From NCBI GenBank assembly GCA_937907245.1, contig CALCUM010000003.1, positions 186,001 to 250,000 on the forward strand: 64,000 nt of DNA, written 5' to 3'. The stretch is from an uncultured Rhodobiaceae bacterium (GTDB lineage: Bacteria; Pseudomonadota; Alphaproteobacteria; RS24). Position 1 is the stretch's first letter. Each line of letters begins with the position of its first letter. This document shows positions 8,731 through 18,055 of the stretch, piece after piece. The notes under the pieces were generated by a model, which did not search any database, was not told the origin of the DNA, and worked only from the letters and a program-made list of their open reading frames with translations. The position numbers and the translations under genes were made by a program.

Positions 8731-9333
8731 ATGCAGCTATTTATAGGCCTCGGAAATCCAGAAGCGAAATACGCCAAAAACCGACACAATATAGGTTTTA
8801 TGGTGATGGACGCTCTGGCCGAGGCCTATTCTTTTGCCCCGTTTAAAGACAAGTTTCATGGGCTGGTGGCGCAAGGGCTTATCCCGACAGCCAAGGGGCC
8901 GGAAAAGGTCTTGCTGCTGAAACCCCAGACCTTCATGAACAAAAGCGGCGTGAGCGTCGCGGAAGCCGTGAATTTTTATAAGCTCGAAGGCAGCCAAGTC
9001 TTGGTTTTCTATGATGAGCTAGACCTGCCGCCCGGCAAACTTCGGATGCGGCGCGACGGCGGCCTGGCGGGCCACAATGGCTTACGCAGCATCAAAGCTC
9101 ATATGGGCACAGATTTTCGCCGCGCCCGATTGGGCATTGGCCATCCGGGCCATAAAGACAAAGTAACCGGCCATGTGCTGGGAGATTTTGCCAAAGCTGA
9201 CCAAGACTGGTTGGCCGAATTTTTAACCGCCCTTTGCGACAACGCCCCTTTGGCAGTCGAGGGCGAAGATGCGACCTATCAAACACGGGTCGTGGAAGCA
9301 ATGAAGGGGGGTATCCCCCCTGAGCAAATATAG
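8731..9333 (+). CDS. pth: Peptidyl-tRNA hydrolase
   Basis: Releases tRNA from prematurely dissociated peptidyl-tRNAs. Family motifs are FIGLGNPEAKYAKNRHNIGF (catalytic His in RHN), QTFMNKSGVSVAEAV, YDELDLPPGKLR and GGLAGHNGLRSI. The 200-residue reading frame ends MKGGIPPEQI inside a 32-base tandem repeat. The third repeat copy opens a frame that continues PEPAKPKAAKAKKDETPEG before a stop. Alphaproteobacterial Pth proteins often carry such a Pro/Ala/Lys-rich tail, so the present stop probably results from the repeat expansion. The catalytic domain is complete and should be active. Confidence 0.95.
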   Translation: MQLFIGLGNPEAKYAKNRHNIGFMVMDALAEAYSFAPFKDKFHGLVAQGLIPTAKGPEKVLLLKPQTFMNKSGVSVAEAVNFYKLEGSQVLVFYDELDLPPGKLRMRRDGGLAGHNGLRSIKAHMGTDFRRARLGIGHPGHKDKVTGHVLGDFAKADQDWLAEFLTALCDNAPLAVEGEDATYQTRVVEAMKGGIPPEQI

Positions 9334-9396
9334 TGAAGGGGGTTACCACCCCCGACCAAATATAATGAAGGGGGTTCTACCTGAGCCCGCTAAACC
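9301..9396. repeat. Three-copy 32-base tandem repeat at the end of pth
   Basis: Copies begin at 9301, 9333 and 9365, each starting [AG]TGAAGGGGG; the first two are full length and end CAAATATA, the third decays after about 20 bases. Copy 1 contains a G6-TAT-C6 hairpin (9305-9321) and copy 2 a five-pair G/C hairpin (9338-9353). Because 32 is not a multiple of 3, each copy shifts frame. Copy 1 supplies the pth stop, copy 2 reads VKGVTTPDQI-stop, and copy 3 reads MKGVLPEPAKPK onwards. Confidence 0.85.
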
Positions 9397-9442
9397 CAAA
9401 GCGGCGAAAGCCAAAAAAGATGAAACACCGGAAGGATAAACC

Positions 9443-10540
9443 ATGGGATTTAAATGCGGTATTGTTGGCCTGCCCAACGTAGGCAAATCGACCCTGTTCA
9501 ATGCATTGACGAAAACCGCCAATGCCCAAGCAGCCAATTTTCCTTTCTGCACGATTGAGCCAAATGTCGGCGATGTGGCCGTGCCCGACGAGCGCCTAGA
9601 TGCGCTGGCCGAGATAGCCCAATCCGCCACCCGCATCCCCACTCGCCTGAGCTTTGTCGACATTGCTGGGCTGGTTCGCGGCGCCTCGAAAGGCGAAGGA
9701 CTGGGCAATCAGTTTTTGGCCAACATTCGCGAAGTCGACGCCATTGCCCATGTGTTGCGCTGTTTTGAAGACGACGACATCACCCATGTGGAAGGCGCCA
9801 TTAACCCGCTTTCTGATGCCGATGTGGTGGAAACCGAGCTGATGCTCGCCGATTTGGAAAGCTTAGAGAAACGCGAGGCTAACTTGCGCAAAAAATCGTC
9901 GGCCAAAGATAAAGACGCCGCTGCCGAACTGGAACTGGTGGAATTGGCTCTGGCCGAATTGCGCGAAGGCCGTCCGGCTCGTAACGCCGACATTCCAGAA
10001 GACCGCCAGCGCGAGTATAATAATTTACAGTTAATCACCTCCAAACCGGTGATTTATGTATGCAACGTAGAAGAAGATAGCGCCGGAAGTGGCAATAGTC
10101 TGTCGGCCAAAGTGGCCGAACGCGCCGCCAGCGAAGGCGCGCAAAGCGTGGTTATCTCCGCGCGTATCGAAGAAGAATTGGCGCAATTAGACGATGCCGA
10201 ACGCCTAGAATATCTCGAAAGCCTTGGACTGGCAGAGCCCGGCCTTAACCGGCTCATTCGCCAAGGCTATGCGCTGTTGAAGCTGATTACTTATTTCACC
10301 GCTGGCCCCAAAGAAGCCCGCGCTTGGACGGTTTCCGACGGCTCGTCCGCGCCGCAAGCGGCGGGCGTCATCCATACCGATTTTGAGCGAGGTTTCATTA
10401 AAGCCGAAACCATTGGCTATAGCGATTATGTGGAGCATAAAGGCGAACAGGGCGCACGCGACGCAGGTCGCCTGCGCCAAGAAGGCAAAGACTACATCGT
10501 CAAAGATGGCGACGTGATGTTGTTCCGCTTTAACGTTTAG
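9443..10540 (+). CDS. ychF: Ribosome-binding ATPase YchF (OLA1/Obg family)
   Basis: A 365-residue P-loop ATPase that binds ribosomes and responds to redox state. Motifs are the Walker [21 protein letters not shown], switch region [20 protein letters not shown], and the family's altered G4 (NVEE in place of NKXD), which explains its preference for ATP. A coiled-coil insert (about 130-200) and a C-terminal TGS domain ([16 protein letters not shown] to the end) complete the standard layout. GGAAGGAT lies just before the ATG. pth-ychF adjacency is widely conserved. Confidence 0.97.
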   Translation: MGFKCGIVGLPNVGKSTLFNALTKTANAQAANFPFCTIEPNVGDVAVPDERLDALAEIAQSATRIPTRLSFVDIAGLVRGASKGEGLGNQFLANIREVDAIAHVLRCFEDDDITHVEGAINPLSDADVVETELMLADLESLEKREANLRKKSSAKDKDAAAELELVELALAELREGRPARNADIPEDRQREYNNLQLITSKPVIYVCNVEEDSAGSGNSLSAKVAERAASEGAQSVVISARIEEELAQLDDAERLEYLESLGLAEPGLNRLIRQGYALLKLITYFTAGPKEARAWTVSDGSSAPQAAGVIHTDFERGFIKAETIGYSDYVEHKGEQGARDAGRLRQEGKDYIVKDGDVMLFRFNV

Positions 10541-10544
10541 CCGT

Positions 10545-10718
10545 TCACTCGGCTTGTTCCAGATCGGCCTTGCGTTTTGCTTTTAGCAGGGTCCAGAACA
10601 CCACCGCGCCAATGGCGATACCACTGAGCCACATTTGCGTTCCGCCACCAAGCGTGGAAACCCATACTGTTGTCATTAAACCGCCTGCCACCAGTGGCAG
10701 AAATAAATGTAGAGCCAT
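10545..10718 (-). CDS. Small two-segment membrane protein of unknown function
   Basis: A 57-residue protein starting MALHLFLPLVAGGL. Two hydrophobic segments (about 3-22 and 31-49) are followed by a basic then acidic tail ending KAKRKADLEQAE. A longer frame starts at 10805, but that extension is hydrophilic and overlaps the petC terminator region, whereas ATG 10718 has AGAGGGG upstream. I recognise no family. It lies downstream of the bc1 operon on the same strand but beyond the terminator, and converges on ychF with a 4-base gap. It could be an assembly subunit or simply a small membrane protein. Confidence 0.6.
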   Translation of the reverse strand: MALHLFLPLVAGGLMTTVWVSTLGGGTQMWLSGIAIGAVVFWTLLKAKRKADLEQAE

Positions 10719-10785
10719 TGCCTCGCCCCTCTTGTTATTGTTACGGCCTTCAGCGTGGCAGGTTAGCGCCTGTTTTGTCCATAAA

Positions 10786-10817
10786 AAACCCCGCCCTGTT
10801 TTCACGGAGCGGGGTTT
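10786..10817 (-). terminator. Intrinsic terminator of the petABC operon
   Basis: Nine-base perfect arms (AAACCCCGC and GCGGGGTTT) with a 14-base loop lie 23 bases beyond the petC stop. On the minus strand the hairpin runs into TTTTTT, and on the plus strand into TTTGTTTT, so it may work in both directions and also stop transcripts from ychF. Confidence 0.85.
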
Positions 10818-10839
10818 GTTTTGGGTCTTTTAGGGCTTG

Positions 10840-11616
10840 CTAGTGCAAGTCAGCCCAGATTTTGCGCATCGAGGCGTACATCAAACCGGCAAAAATGGCC
10901 AAGTAGATAAGCACCATGAAGCCAGCCCGCTTGCGCGCTTCTAGCTCTGGCTCGGCCGCCCAATTAAGGAAATGCGTTACGTCGAGTGACATCTGCTCTA
11001 CCGTGGCGGCTGTGCCGTCGCCATATTCGAGAAGGTCTTCCATCAAAGGCGATGGCATCGCGATTTTGCCGCCCGCCATATATGGATTGTAATACAGACC
11101 CGGACGCATTTCGACGCCGTCTGGAGCTTCTTGATAGCCCGTGAGCAGCGCATGAATATAGTCAGGGCCGCCCGAACGGGCTTTATTGATTAGGCTCAAG
11201 TCGGGCGGATAAGCGCCACCATTGGCCGCGCGCGCCGCATTATCGTTCGGATATGGCGCAACAAAACGGTCGGATGCCAAGGCCGGACGCTCATACATAT
11301 CGCCATAATCGTCGGGCCCATCTTCGACCGTATATTCTTTGGCCAAGGCTTTTACCTCTGCCTCGGTGAACTCTGGCCCACCTTCTTGAGACAGATTGCG
11401 GAACGAGAGTTGGTTCATCGAATGACAGCTCGCACAGACTTCTTTGTAGACCTGATAGCCCCGACGCAATGCGTCGCGATCATAGGTGCCGAGAGGGCCG
11501 TTAAAGCTCCAGTCGATAACCGCAGGGTGCTTGGCATCTCCGGCCGCTTGTGCCGGTGCAATGAAGCTCATCGCCACGACACTTGCCCCAAGAATGGTTT
11601 TTATTGCTTTACGCAT
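10840..11616 (-). CDS. petC: Cytochrome c1 of the bc1 complex
   Basis: The periplasmic haem c subunit of ubiquinol-cytochrome c reductase. The 258 residues comprise a cleavable signal peptide (1-24, ending AQAA), the haem site C61-A-S-C64-H65, the axial-ligand region MRPGLYYNPYMAGGKIAMP with its Met, and one C-terminal anchor (about 233-251) ending MRKIWADLH. Length is typical of alphaproteobacterial cytochrome c1 encoded separately from cytochrome b. It is the last gene of the operon, with GAGGGGGA before the ATG. Confidence 0.97.
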   Translation of the reverse strand: MRKAIKTILGASVVAMSFIAPAQAAGDAKHPAVIDWSFNGPLGTYDRDALRRGYQVYKEVCASCHSMNQLSFRNLSQEGGPEFTEAEVKALAKEYTVEDGPDDYGDMYERPALASDRFVAPYPNDNAARAANGGAYPPDLSLINKARSGGPDYIHALLTGYQEAPDGVEMRPGLYYNPYMAGGKIAMPSPLMEDLLEYGDGTAATVEQMSLDVTHFLNWAAEPELEARKRAGFMVLIYLAIFAGLMYASMRKIWADLH

Positions 11617-11636
11617 GTTTTCTTCCCCCTCAGAGC

Positions 11637-12869
11637 CTATTCGGCAGGTTTTGCGGCCAAGACTGGCTCAGAAATAGATTCCGGTATCGCCTTCGGTTTT
11701 TCAACCAAGCCCAACACTGGCAGAACCACCAGGAAGTGCGCGAAGTAATAAATCGTACCGATACGAGCCAGAACAATGTAAATGCCTTCGGCTGGTTGCG
11801 CGCCCAAATAGCCGAGCAGTAAGCAGTCGAGAATGAACAAGACATAGAACTGACGGAACAGAGGACGATAGCGCGCCGAACGCACTTTCGATGTGTCCAA
11901 CCATGGCAGCAAGAAGAGAACGAAAATCGCTCCAAACATCAAGGCCACGCCGCCTAGCTTATCGGGTACCGCGCGTAAAATAGCGTAGAACGGCAACAGA
12001 TACCATTCCGGCACAATATGCGCTGGCGTAACCAGCGGATTGGCTTGGATGTAGTTATCTGCATGGCCCAAAACATTTGGCGCAAAGAAGATGAAGTAAG
12101 AGAACAAGATGAGGAACAAGGATAGCGCAAAGCCATCTTTCACCGTGTAATACGGGTGGAAAGGCACCGTATCTTGTTTGCTTTTCACAGAGATACCCGT
12201 CGGGTTGTTATTGCCCGGCACGTGCAGCGCCCAAATGTGGAGAATAACCACACCGAAAATCAGGAACGGGATGAGATAATGCAACGAGAAGAAACGGTTC
12301 AGCGTTGGGTTATCAACCGAGTAACCGCCCCATAGCCAAATCGCGATATTCTCACCAATCAGCGGAATAGCGCCAAACAGATTGGTAATCACGGTTGCGC
12401 CCCAGAGGCTCATTTGGCCCCATGGCAAAACATAGCCCATGAAAGCCGCAGCCATCATCAAGAGATAAATCACAACGCCCAAAATCCAGAGGACTTCGCG
12501 CGGTGCTTTATAGGAGCCGTAATACAGGCCACGGAACATGTGAATATATACCGCGATGAAGAACATCGACGCGCCATTGGCATGAATATAGCGGATCAAC
12601 CAACCATAATTCACGTCGCGCATAATGTGCTCAACCGAGTTAAAGGCAAAGTCGACATGCGGCGTGTAATGCATGGCGAGAATGATGCCTGTGATGATTT
12701 GTGTGACCAAGCAGAACGTCAAAATACCGCCGAAAGTCCACCAATAGTTGAGGTTCTTCGGGGTTGGATAATCGACGAAGCTGTCATGTGCCAAACGCAG
12801 AATAGGCAGACGTGTGTCTAGCCATTGCGTAAAACCTGTACCTGGATTGTAAGTGCTTTCACCGCTCAT
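11637..12869 (-). CDS. petB: Cytochrome b of the bc1 complex
   Basis: The 410-residue membrane subunit carrying haems bL and bH and the two quinone sites. It shows about eight membrane helices, the haem-ligand histidines in the second and fourth helices ([32 protein letters not shown] and [21 protein letters not shown]), the Qo-site PEWY in [16 protein letters not shown], and the [14 protein letters not shown] segment. Length is about that of other alphaproteobacterial PetB proteins. It lies between petA and petC with 10- and 20-base gaps. Confidence 0.98.
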   Translation of the reverse strand: MSGESTYNPGTGFTQWLDTRLPILRLAHDSFVDYPTPKNLNYWWTFGGILTFCLVTQIITGIILAMHYTPHVDFAFNSVEHIMRDVNYGWLIRYIHANGASMFFIAVYIHMFRGLYYGSYKAPREVLWILGVVIYLLMMAAAFMGYVLPWGQMSLWGATVITNLFGAIPLIGENIAIWLWGGYSVDNPTLNRFFSLHYLIPFLIFGVVILHIWALHVPGNNNPTGISVKSKQDTVPFHPYYTVKDGFALSLFLILFSYFIFFAPNVLGHADNYIQANPLVTPAHIVPEWYLLPFYAILRAVPDKLGGVALMFGAIFVLFLLPWLDTSKVRSARYRPLFRQFYVLFILDCLLLGYLGAQPAEGIYIVLARIGTIYYFAHFLVVLPVLGLVEKPKAIPESISEPVLAAKPAE

Positions 12870-12879
12870 GGGTCAGTTC

Positions 12880-13407
12880 CTATCCAATTTTAATGCGTGT
12901 ATCGTTGACGAATTCGTAAGCTGGCACTTCCAAGTTTTTCGGTGCCGGGCCTTTGCGAATGCGCCCTGATGTATCGTAATGCGAGCCATGGCATGGGCAG
13001 AACCAGCCATTAAAGTCGCCCGATTGGCCCAATGGCACGCAACCCAAATGGGTGCAAATGCCAACCATAACCAGCCACTCGTCTTTTTGAACGCGCTCGG
13101 CATCGCCTTGCGGGTCTGGTAAATCCGTTACCGCGACGGCGCGGGCTTCGGTGATTTCGGCTTCTGTGCGGCGGCGGATAAATACCGGCTTGCCGCGCCA
13201 TGTGACCGTAATGGATTGCCCCGTCTCAACGCTCGACAGGTCGACCTCGATGGACGCCAATGCCTTCACGGAAGCATCTGGGTTCATTTGGTGAACCAGT
13301 GGCCACACCACATTGGCAACGCCTACAGCCGCAAATGCGCCTGTCGCCAAATACAAAAAGTCTCGACGATTTGGTTGTTCAGCTGTTGGCTTATCTTGTT
13401 CCGCCAT
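12880..13407 (-). CDS. petA: Rieske iron-sulfur subunit of the bc1 complex
   Basis: A 175-residue protein with a twin-arginine-type anchor (N-R-R-D-F-L at 13-18, then a hydrophobic stretch to about 38) and the Rieske cluster motifs C118-T-H120-L-G-C123 and C137-P-C139-H140. C118, H120, C137 and H140 are the cluster ligands and C123/C139 the conserved disulfide. It is the first gene of petABC, with AAGGAG before the ATG. The 204 bases to the divergent hemF must hold both promoters; I see no clear Fnr-type palindrome there. Confidence 0.97.
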   Translation of the reverse strand: MAEQDKPTAEQPNRRDFLYLATGAFAAVGVANVVWPLVHQMNPDASVKALASIEVDLSSVETGQSITVTWRGKPVFIRRRTEAEITEARAVAVTDLPDPQGDAERVQKDEWLVMVGICTHLGCVPLGQSGDFNGWFCPCHGSHYDTSGRIRKGPAPKNLEVPAYEFVNDTRIKIG

Positions 13408-13611
13408 AGTGCTCTCCTTATTGCGCCCGATTGCTTGCTCTTTATATACAAGCCAAGATTGAGGGCAAACTACAGGCTCAGGCTACCCGACATAATGTGT
13501 CACCATGACGCACAAAAGCCGCAATTCCTCGCTTGCACAAAGATAGATAAAGCATTGTTATTGCTATTGTTTTTAAAAGGCGCCATATTTGGTGACGAAA
13601 GTGGGGAAAAA

Positions 13612-14466
13612 GTGGATCAAGATCTTTGGAATCAGCGCAAAAAAACCGCATCAGACTGGTTTCAGTCATTGCGAGACACTTTGTGTGAAAGCCTCGAATC
13701 ACTGGAACCCGATGGCGCTGTTTTTGAACGCAAAAAATGGCAACGCGGCGATGGCACGCAAGACCTAGGCGGCGGCGAAATGTCGATGTTACACGGCTCG
13801 GCTTTTGAAAAAGCAGGCGTGCATATTTCGACCGTGCACGGCGAGTTTTCCGAAGACTTCCGCAAACAAGTGGCTGGTGCCGAAGAAGACCCAAGGTTTT
13901 GGGCCTCGGGTATCTCCGTGATTATTCATCCCACCAATCCCAATGCGCCCACCGCGCATATGAACACCCGCATGGTGGTAACCACCAAAGGTTGGTTTGG
14001 CGGCGGCGGTGACTTGACCCCCATGCTCGATGCGGCCCGCACCCCCACACATGAAGACACGCTAGACTTTCACGCGAGCTATAAAAGCGCCTGCGATAAA
14101 CATGATGCAGACTATTACCCGCGCTTTAAGGCTGAATGCGATACCTATTTTTATCTGCCACACCGCAAGGAAACCCGCGGCACAGGCGGCATTTTTTATG
14201 ACCATTTAGACAGCGGCGATTGGGACGCAGACTTTTTGTTCACCCAAGATGTCGGGCGCGCCTTCTTAGAATCCTATCCCAAAATTGCCGAACGGCGCAT
14301 TCACCTTCCCTTCGACGACAGCCATCGCGACGAGCAATTGGCGCGGCGCGGGCGCTATGTCGAGTTTAACTTATTGTATGATCGCGGAACTATGTTTGGG
14401 CTGAAGACAGGCGGAAACGTCGAAAGTATTTTGTCTTCCATGCCGCCTGTTGTGAAATGGCCTTAA
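13612..14466 (+). CDS. hemF: Oxygen-dependent coproporphyrinogen III oxidase
   Basis: Converts coproporphyrinogen III to protoporphyrinogen IX using O2. Conserved segments are [67 protein letters not shown] and the C-terminal [34 protein letters not shown]. The frame is open back to 13216, inside petA on the other strand. I place the start at GTG 13612 ([16 protein letters not shown]), giving 284 residues as usual; ATG 13495 would add 39 unconserved residues. The ribosome site before GTG is weak (GGGG). Divergent from petABC, which needs its haem product. Confidence 0.9.
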   Translation: MDQDLWNQRKKTASDWFQSLRDTLCESLESLEPDGAVFERKKWQRGDGTQDLGGGEMSMLHGSAFEKAGVHISTVHGEFSEDFRKQVAGAEEDPRFWASGISVIIHPTNPNAPTAHMNTRMVVTTKGWFGGGGDLTPMLDAARTPTHEDTLDFHASYKSACDKHDADYYPRFKAECDTYFYLPHRKETRGTGGIFYDHLDSGDWDADFLFTQDVGRAFLESYPKIAERRIHLPFDDSHRDEQLARRGRYVEFNLLYDRGTMFGLKTGGNVESILSSMPPVVKWP

Positions 14467-14468
14467 AG

Positions 14469-15692
14469 CTATTTTTCCATCCGCACGAGTAACTGCGCCG
14501 CAACAGCCGCCTCATCGGGAAACCCCTCATCGACCCACCATGCCTCTATCAAACGAGACATAACGCCCATGGTCGGGCCATTGGGCAGGCCTGCGGCTTG
14601 CATCATGGCGCCAGTTAGCGGAAACTTTGGACGCTGATAGTCTGCCGCTTGGCGCGCCGCGGCTAGCACCGCATCACGCGTCCCCCGCCCTTTGGCAAAA
14701 TCTAAATAGGCCCTATCTAGCACCGCCACGGGGCCATCTAGATACAGCGCCTGCTCGAGGGATTGACCTTTGGGGGCGTCGCAAAGCGCGGCGCGTATCC
14801 GCTCGGCTTGTTTTTTGGATAGGCGCAAACTCTGAGCCAAAGCAGCGCCCGATGCGGCATCTGGCATTATGGCCATGAGCCGCAATAGCGGATCCTCTGT
14901 CGTCTCCACCAAAGCATCCAGCGTATCTATCCTGTCTATGTCTTTACAAGGTGAGCCCAGAATAGCCTCCAGGAGCCCCGCCTCTTGCATGGCGCGCGCG
15001 GCTTTATGGGCCTGCGGCAAGGCCATAATTTTAAGCATTTCTGCTTGCCTGCGCTCGCCGGAAAGCGTTTTCATTGCGGGCGCTGCAGCCGCACAGGCCG
15101 AGAGTGCCGCCTCGTCTAACTTGGCCTCAGGAGTGAGGCGATAATGGAAGCGGAAATAGCGCAAAACGCGCAAATAATCCTCTTCGATACGTTCCGCCGC
15201 CACGCCAATAAACCGCACGCGGCAAGCCTTTATGTCATCCAACCCATATCCTGTCGGGTCGTGCAAAGTCGCGTCCGCATCGGCATATAGCGCATTGATG
15301 GTAAAGTCTCTTCGCGCCGCATCGCCCTGCCAATCTTGGGTAAACGCCACTTTGGCATGGCGTCCATCGGTGGCCACATCGACCCGCAGGCTGGTGATTT
15401 CATATATTAACGTGGCGTCTTCTGTGTGAATAATCGCGGATACGGTGCCATGGCGAAGGCCTGTGCCGACCGCTTTGATACCCGCCGCTTTGAGCCGCTC
15501 CATGACCTGCTCTGGCGTCAGATTGGTGGCCATATCTACTTCTGTATCGCGCCCTGCCACGCCCAAAAGCGTATCGCGCACGCAGCCGCCAACGCAGCGT
15601 GTGATGGCGTCATCTGCGTTTAAAACTTGCAGTAGGTTTTGTGTTTCAGGCCGGGTTAGCCAGTCACAATTGCGCGTATCTAATTGGGTCAT
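14469..15692 (-). CDS. CCA tRNA nucleotidyltransferase / poly(A) polymerase family
   Basis: Adds or repairs the 3' CCA of tRNAs. The 407 residues begin MTQLDTRNCDWLTRPETQ. The nucleotidyltransferase head has RCVGGCVRDTLLG and the catalytic acids in GRDTEVDMATN, followed by RRDFTINALYAD and RVRFIGVAAERIEEDYLRVLRYFRFHYRL, which are class II landmarks. The C-terminal half is helical and poorly conserved. An in-frame ATG at 15728 would overlap the preceding gene by 23 bases, and ATG 15692 gives the family-like N-terminus. It ends 2 bases from the convergent hemF. Confidence 0.93.
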   Translation of the reverse strand: MTQLDTRNCDWLTRPETQNLLQVLNADDAITRCVGGCVRDTLLGVAGRDTEVDMATNLTPEQVMERLKAAGIKAVGTGLRHGTVSAIIHTEDATLIYEITSLRVDVATDGRHAKVAFTQDWQGDAARRDFTINALYADADATLHDPTGYGLDDIKACRVRFIGVAAERIEEDYLRVLRYFRFHYRLTPEAKLDEAALSACAAAAPAMKTLSGERRQAEMLKIMALPQAHKAARAMQEAGLLEAILGSPCKDIDRIDTLDALVETTEDPLLRLMAIMPDAASGAALAQSLRLSKKQAERIRAALCDAPKGQSLEQALYLDGPVAVLDRAYLDFAKGRGTRDAVLAAARQAADYQRPKFPLTGAMMQAAGLPNGPTMGVMSRLIEAWWVDEGFPDEAAVAAQLLVRMEK

Positions 15693-15705
15693 CTTGCCCG
15701 AGAGC

Positions 15706-15963
15706 CTATTCAAAACGACCGGGTACAATCTTCCCGTCTTCTAGATAAGGCGCAATATAATTGCCACTGGGGGCATTGCCGGTGCTCACTCGATAGCTCA
15801 GCAAACTGGCTACCACCAAAGCTAAACCAATAAGGGCGGCGGCGGCATATCGTTTGCGCATTTTATCGCTCGGCTGGCTGGCCGAAATAAACTGGGTCCA
15901 TGCCCAGACGATGAAAAACGGGGTCAAGAATAAGACCAAATTTATCACAATAACTCTTATCAT
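15706..15963 (-). CDS. DUF6111 family small membrane protein
   Basis: An 85-residue protein with two hydrophobic segments (about 3-22 and 38-58) and a short hydrophilic C-terminus ending YLEDGKIVPGRFE, the hallmark of the DUF6111 family. The function is unknown. In many Rhodospirillales-type genomes the family sits, as here, between a Nudix CoA pyrophosphatase and the CCA-adding enzyme. Its start overlaps the upstream Nudix gene by 4 bases, so the genes are translationally coupled. Confidence 0.85.
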   Translation of the reverse strand: MIRVIVINLVLFLTPFFIVWAWTQFISASQPSDKMRKRYAAAALIGLALVVASLLSYRVSTGNAPSGNYIAPYLEDGKIVPGRFE

Positions 15964-16640
15964 AGCGCCAACCTCCGGCTCATGTGCATCAGCATACCTG
16001 CTGTTGCCCCCCAGATATTATAGCCCTCAAACTGCAAAGAATAATAGTGGCGCGTTTTGCCCCCCCACTCGCCCGAGTGACGCTCATAGCGTTGCGCATC
16101 TAGCGCCAGACTGGCTGGCACTTCAAAAATATCCGCCACTTCATTGGTGTCTGGCGTCAGGGAAAAGCCGGGCCGGATGAAACCGACGACGGGCAAAATC
16201 AAAAAACCTGTGCCCGTTTGATAGGTATCTAGAAAACCAGCCACTTCAACAAAGCTCGGGTCGAGACCTGTTTCTTCATGGGCTTCGCGCAAAGCGGTTT
16301 CGACGGGCGTTGCATCTTGGCTTTCTACTTTACCGCCGGGAAACGCCACTTGCCCCGAATGTTTATCGAGATGGTCAGCGCGCCGCGTTAATAAAATGGT
16401 TGGTTCTTGGGCGGGCCCTTTGTCAACTAAGCCAATGAGGACGGCGGCCAAACGCAGGTTTTTAGAAGTTTCCAACCAGTCATCATCTGGCGCCACTATC
16501 CCGATGCTCGCAGGGGCTTCTGTTTTAGGGCTAAGAGCGCCATCTACGCTATGGTCGCCGAACTGGCCTTGGCCGTTGAGTATATCTGGCGAGGGTAAAT
16601 CAGGATTGACCATCGCGGCAATGCGGCTGCGATATTCCAT
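15960..16640 (-). CDS. Nudix hydrolase, CoA pyrophosphatase-like
   Basis: A 226-residue Nudix hydrolase. The Nudix box is complete: FPGGKVESQDATPVETALRE followed by AHEETGL. The segment LLTRRADHLDKHSGQVAFPGG upstream of it is characteristic of the CoA pyrophosphatase (NudL/PCD1) subgroup, which cleaves CoA to 4'-phosphopantetheine and 3',5'-ADP. The N-terminal 60 residues are variable. The start codon shares one base with the upstream stop (TAATG). Confidence 0.92.
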   Translation of the reverse strand: MEYRSRIAAMVNPDLPSPDILNGQGQFGDHSVDGALSPKTEAPASIGIVAPDDDWLETSKNLRLAAVLIGLVDKGPAQEPTILLTRRADHLDKHSGQVAFPGGKVESQDATPVETALREAHEETGLDPSFVEVAGFLDTYQTGTGFLILPVVGFIRPGFSLTPDTNEVADIFEVPASLALDAQRYERHSGEWGGKTRHYYSLQFEGYNIWGATAGMLMHMSRRLAL

Positions 16641-17278
16641 TAGGCGCTCGCGCCATCATCAGCATCCATAACCGCGTCCGCCGAAGCGAAAGCGAAAAAC
16701 TGCCCATGACTCCAGACACCGAATTGGCCGTCTACGACCTCACAGAGCTCTACCAAATCATAAAACACGGCTCGGCTGATCAGCGCTTCCAGGCGCGCCC
16801 GAACATGGATGTAAGGCGACGGCTCGTCGGTTGCGGCATCTAGCTCGAAGCGCAACGGATGCTCGGGGCCAGCTTCGGTAAAATCGCCGACATTGGTTTC
16901 AAACCGCAAAACTTGGGATTGGCCTTTTCCGGTCACCGTCATCATCGTAGCGATAAAGGGCGCGTCTTCTACCTCGACCCGAATTTTCTCGACTGGAGAA
17001 ACCAGATAATGTTCGCCATCTTCGTCATGGCGTAAAATTGTTGAGAATAGACGCACGAGCTTTTTGCGGCCAATCGGTGAATTGTCATAATACCACTGCC
17101 CATCGCGGGCGATTTTCATACCTATGTCGCCGCAATAGTCGGGCTCCCAAAGATGCACAGGCGGCAGGCCTTTTTCACCCGTCTGCTTATTTTCGCCAGC
17201 CTTCTCGGCATCGGCAATCACCTTTAGCAGCGCGTTGGCTGCTTCGGCGGTGGCATCTTTATTGGCATTTTCCGACAT
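16640..17278 (-). CDS. DUF1285 domain-containing protein
   Basis: A 212-residue protein of the DUF1285 family, recognised by LPPVHLWEPDYCGDIGMKIARDGQWYYDNSPIGRKKLVRLFSTILR near residues 37-85, written here as the joined segments PPVHLWEPDYCGDIGM and GRKKLVRLFSTILR. The family is found next to CoA pyrophosphatase and the CCA-adding enzyme in many alphaproteobacteria, as it is here. The fold is two beta-rich domains. No activity is established. It heads a four-gene overlapping operon that runs to the tRNA nucleotidyltransferase. Confidence 0.9.
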   Translation of the reverse strand: MSENANKDATAEAANALLKVIADAEKAGENKQTGEKGLPPVHLWEPDYCGDIGMKIARDGQWYYDNSPIGRKKLVRLFSTILRHDEDGEHYLVSPVEKIRVEVEDAPFIATMMTVTGKGQSQVLRFETNVGDFTEAGPEHPLRFELDAATDEPSPYIHVRARLEALISRAVFYDLVELCEVVDGQFGVWSHGQFFAFASADAVMDADDGASA

Positions 17279-17305
17279 AGCTTATTCCCTCTTACTTGAG
17301 AGTAT

Positions 17306-17878
17306 TTAGCACAATTCCGGTGCAGGGCGAACCAAACCAGCCAAATTGGCACAATCTGTCACACAATCTGTCAAACAATCCTCAGCGCTATCGGCTTTGG
17401 GGCTATCGGCTTCAGATTTATCGGGGCTCATGCCTTTGACCAAAAGCCGAGATGGGTCGACCGGCCCAGGCAAGCGCACCGCACGAGGCGCGACTTGAAA
17501 CCCTACCCGCTCGTAATAAGGCAAATCTCCCACCAAAAGCACAAATGGAAAGCGCGCTTTGTCGATAGCGGCGAGCCCCTTTTGCATCAACTGTTCCCCC
17601 AGCCCCAAGCCCTGATGGGAAGGGTGAACCGCCAAAGGCCCCAAAAGCAACGCAGGGCTATCGCCAATGCAAACCGGCCAAAAACTTATCGACCCCAGGA
17701 GCGAGCCATCGGTATTTTGCGCACAAAAATGATACTCGGGAACGGCCACATTTCCCTCGCGCAGGCGCTCGGCCGTGCGCGCCAATCGACCCGGCCCAAA
17801 ACATAGGTCAAGCAAAGCGTCTAAAGCGGCCGAATCGGGGCCGTTTAAGGGTGGCGAAATAATTTCAAAATGGGTCAT
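17306..17878 (-). CDS. GNAT family N-acetyltransferase
   Basis: A 190-residue acetyltransferase of the YhbS-like group. The acetyl-CoA loop is in LLLGPLAVHPSHQGLGLGEQLMQKGL, followed by FVLLVGDLPYYERVGFQVAP, a common end of this subgroup. ATG 17878 (MTHFEIISPPLNG) is preferred to 17953. The last 40 residues are not part of the domain and arise from short tandem duplications (TDCVTDC; two copies of GCTATCGGCTT near 17390-17415). The substrate is unknown. It is separated from the DUF1285 operon by 27 bases and may be its first gene. Confidence 0.85.
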   Translation of the reverse strand: MTHFEIISPPLNGPDSAALDALLDLCFGPGRLARTAERLREGNVAVPEYHFCAQNTDGSLLGSISFWPVCIGDSPALLLGPLAVHPSHQGLGLGEQLMQKGLAAIDKARFPFVLLVGDLPYYERVGFQVAPRAVRLPGPVDPSRLLVKGMSPDKSEADSPKADSAEDCLTDCVTDCANLAGLVRPAPELC

Positions 17879-18055
17879 GAGGATACCAACGAGAGTGTAT
17901 ATGGGCTGCGCCCGATATTTGTTTTGCGAAAGATTACAACAAGTCAAAAACACCAGAGCCGAAATTAGCTTGGTGGGTTAAAATTATCGTCGTCGCAAGA
18001 TCTGTTTCACACTCGTCCTCAATTTAAAGCTCTTAGGAGCCACGGGTTTAGCCTA

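Noticed and set aside
13216-13611. Long 5' extension of hemF across petA
   Set aside because: The frame is simply open on the strand opposite petA; its residues have no HemF similarity and the conserved part starts near VDQDLWNQ.
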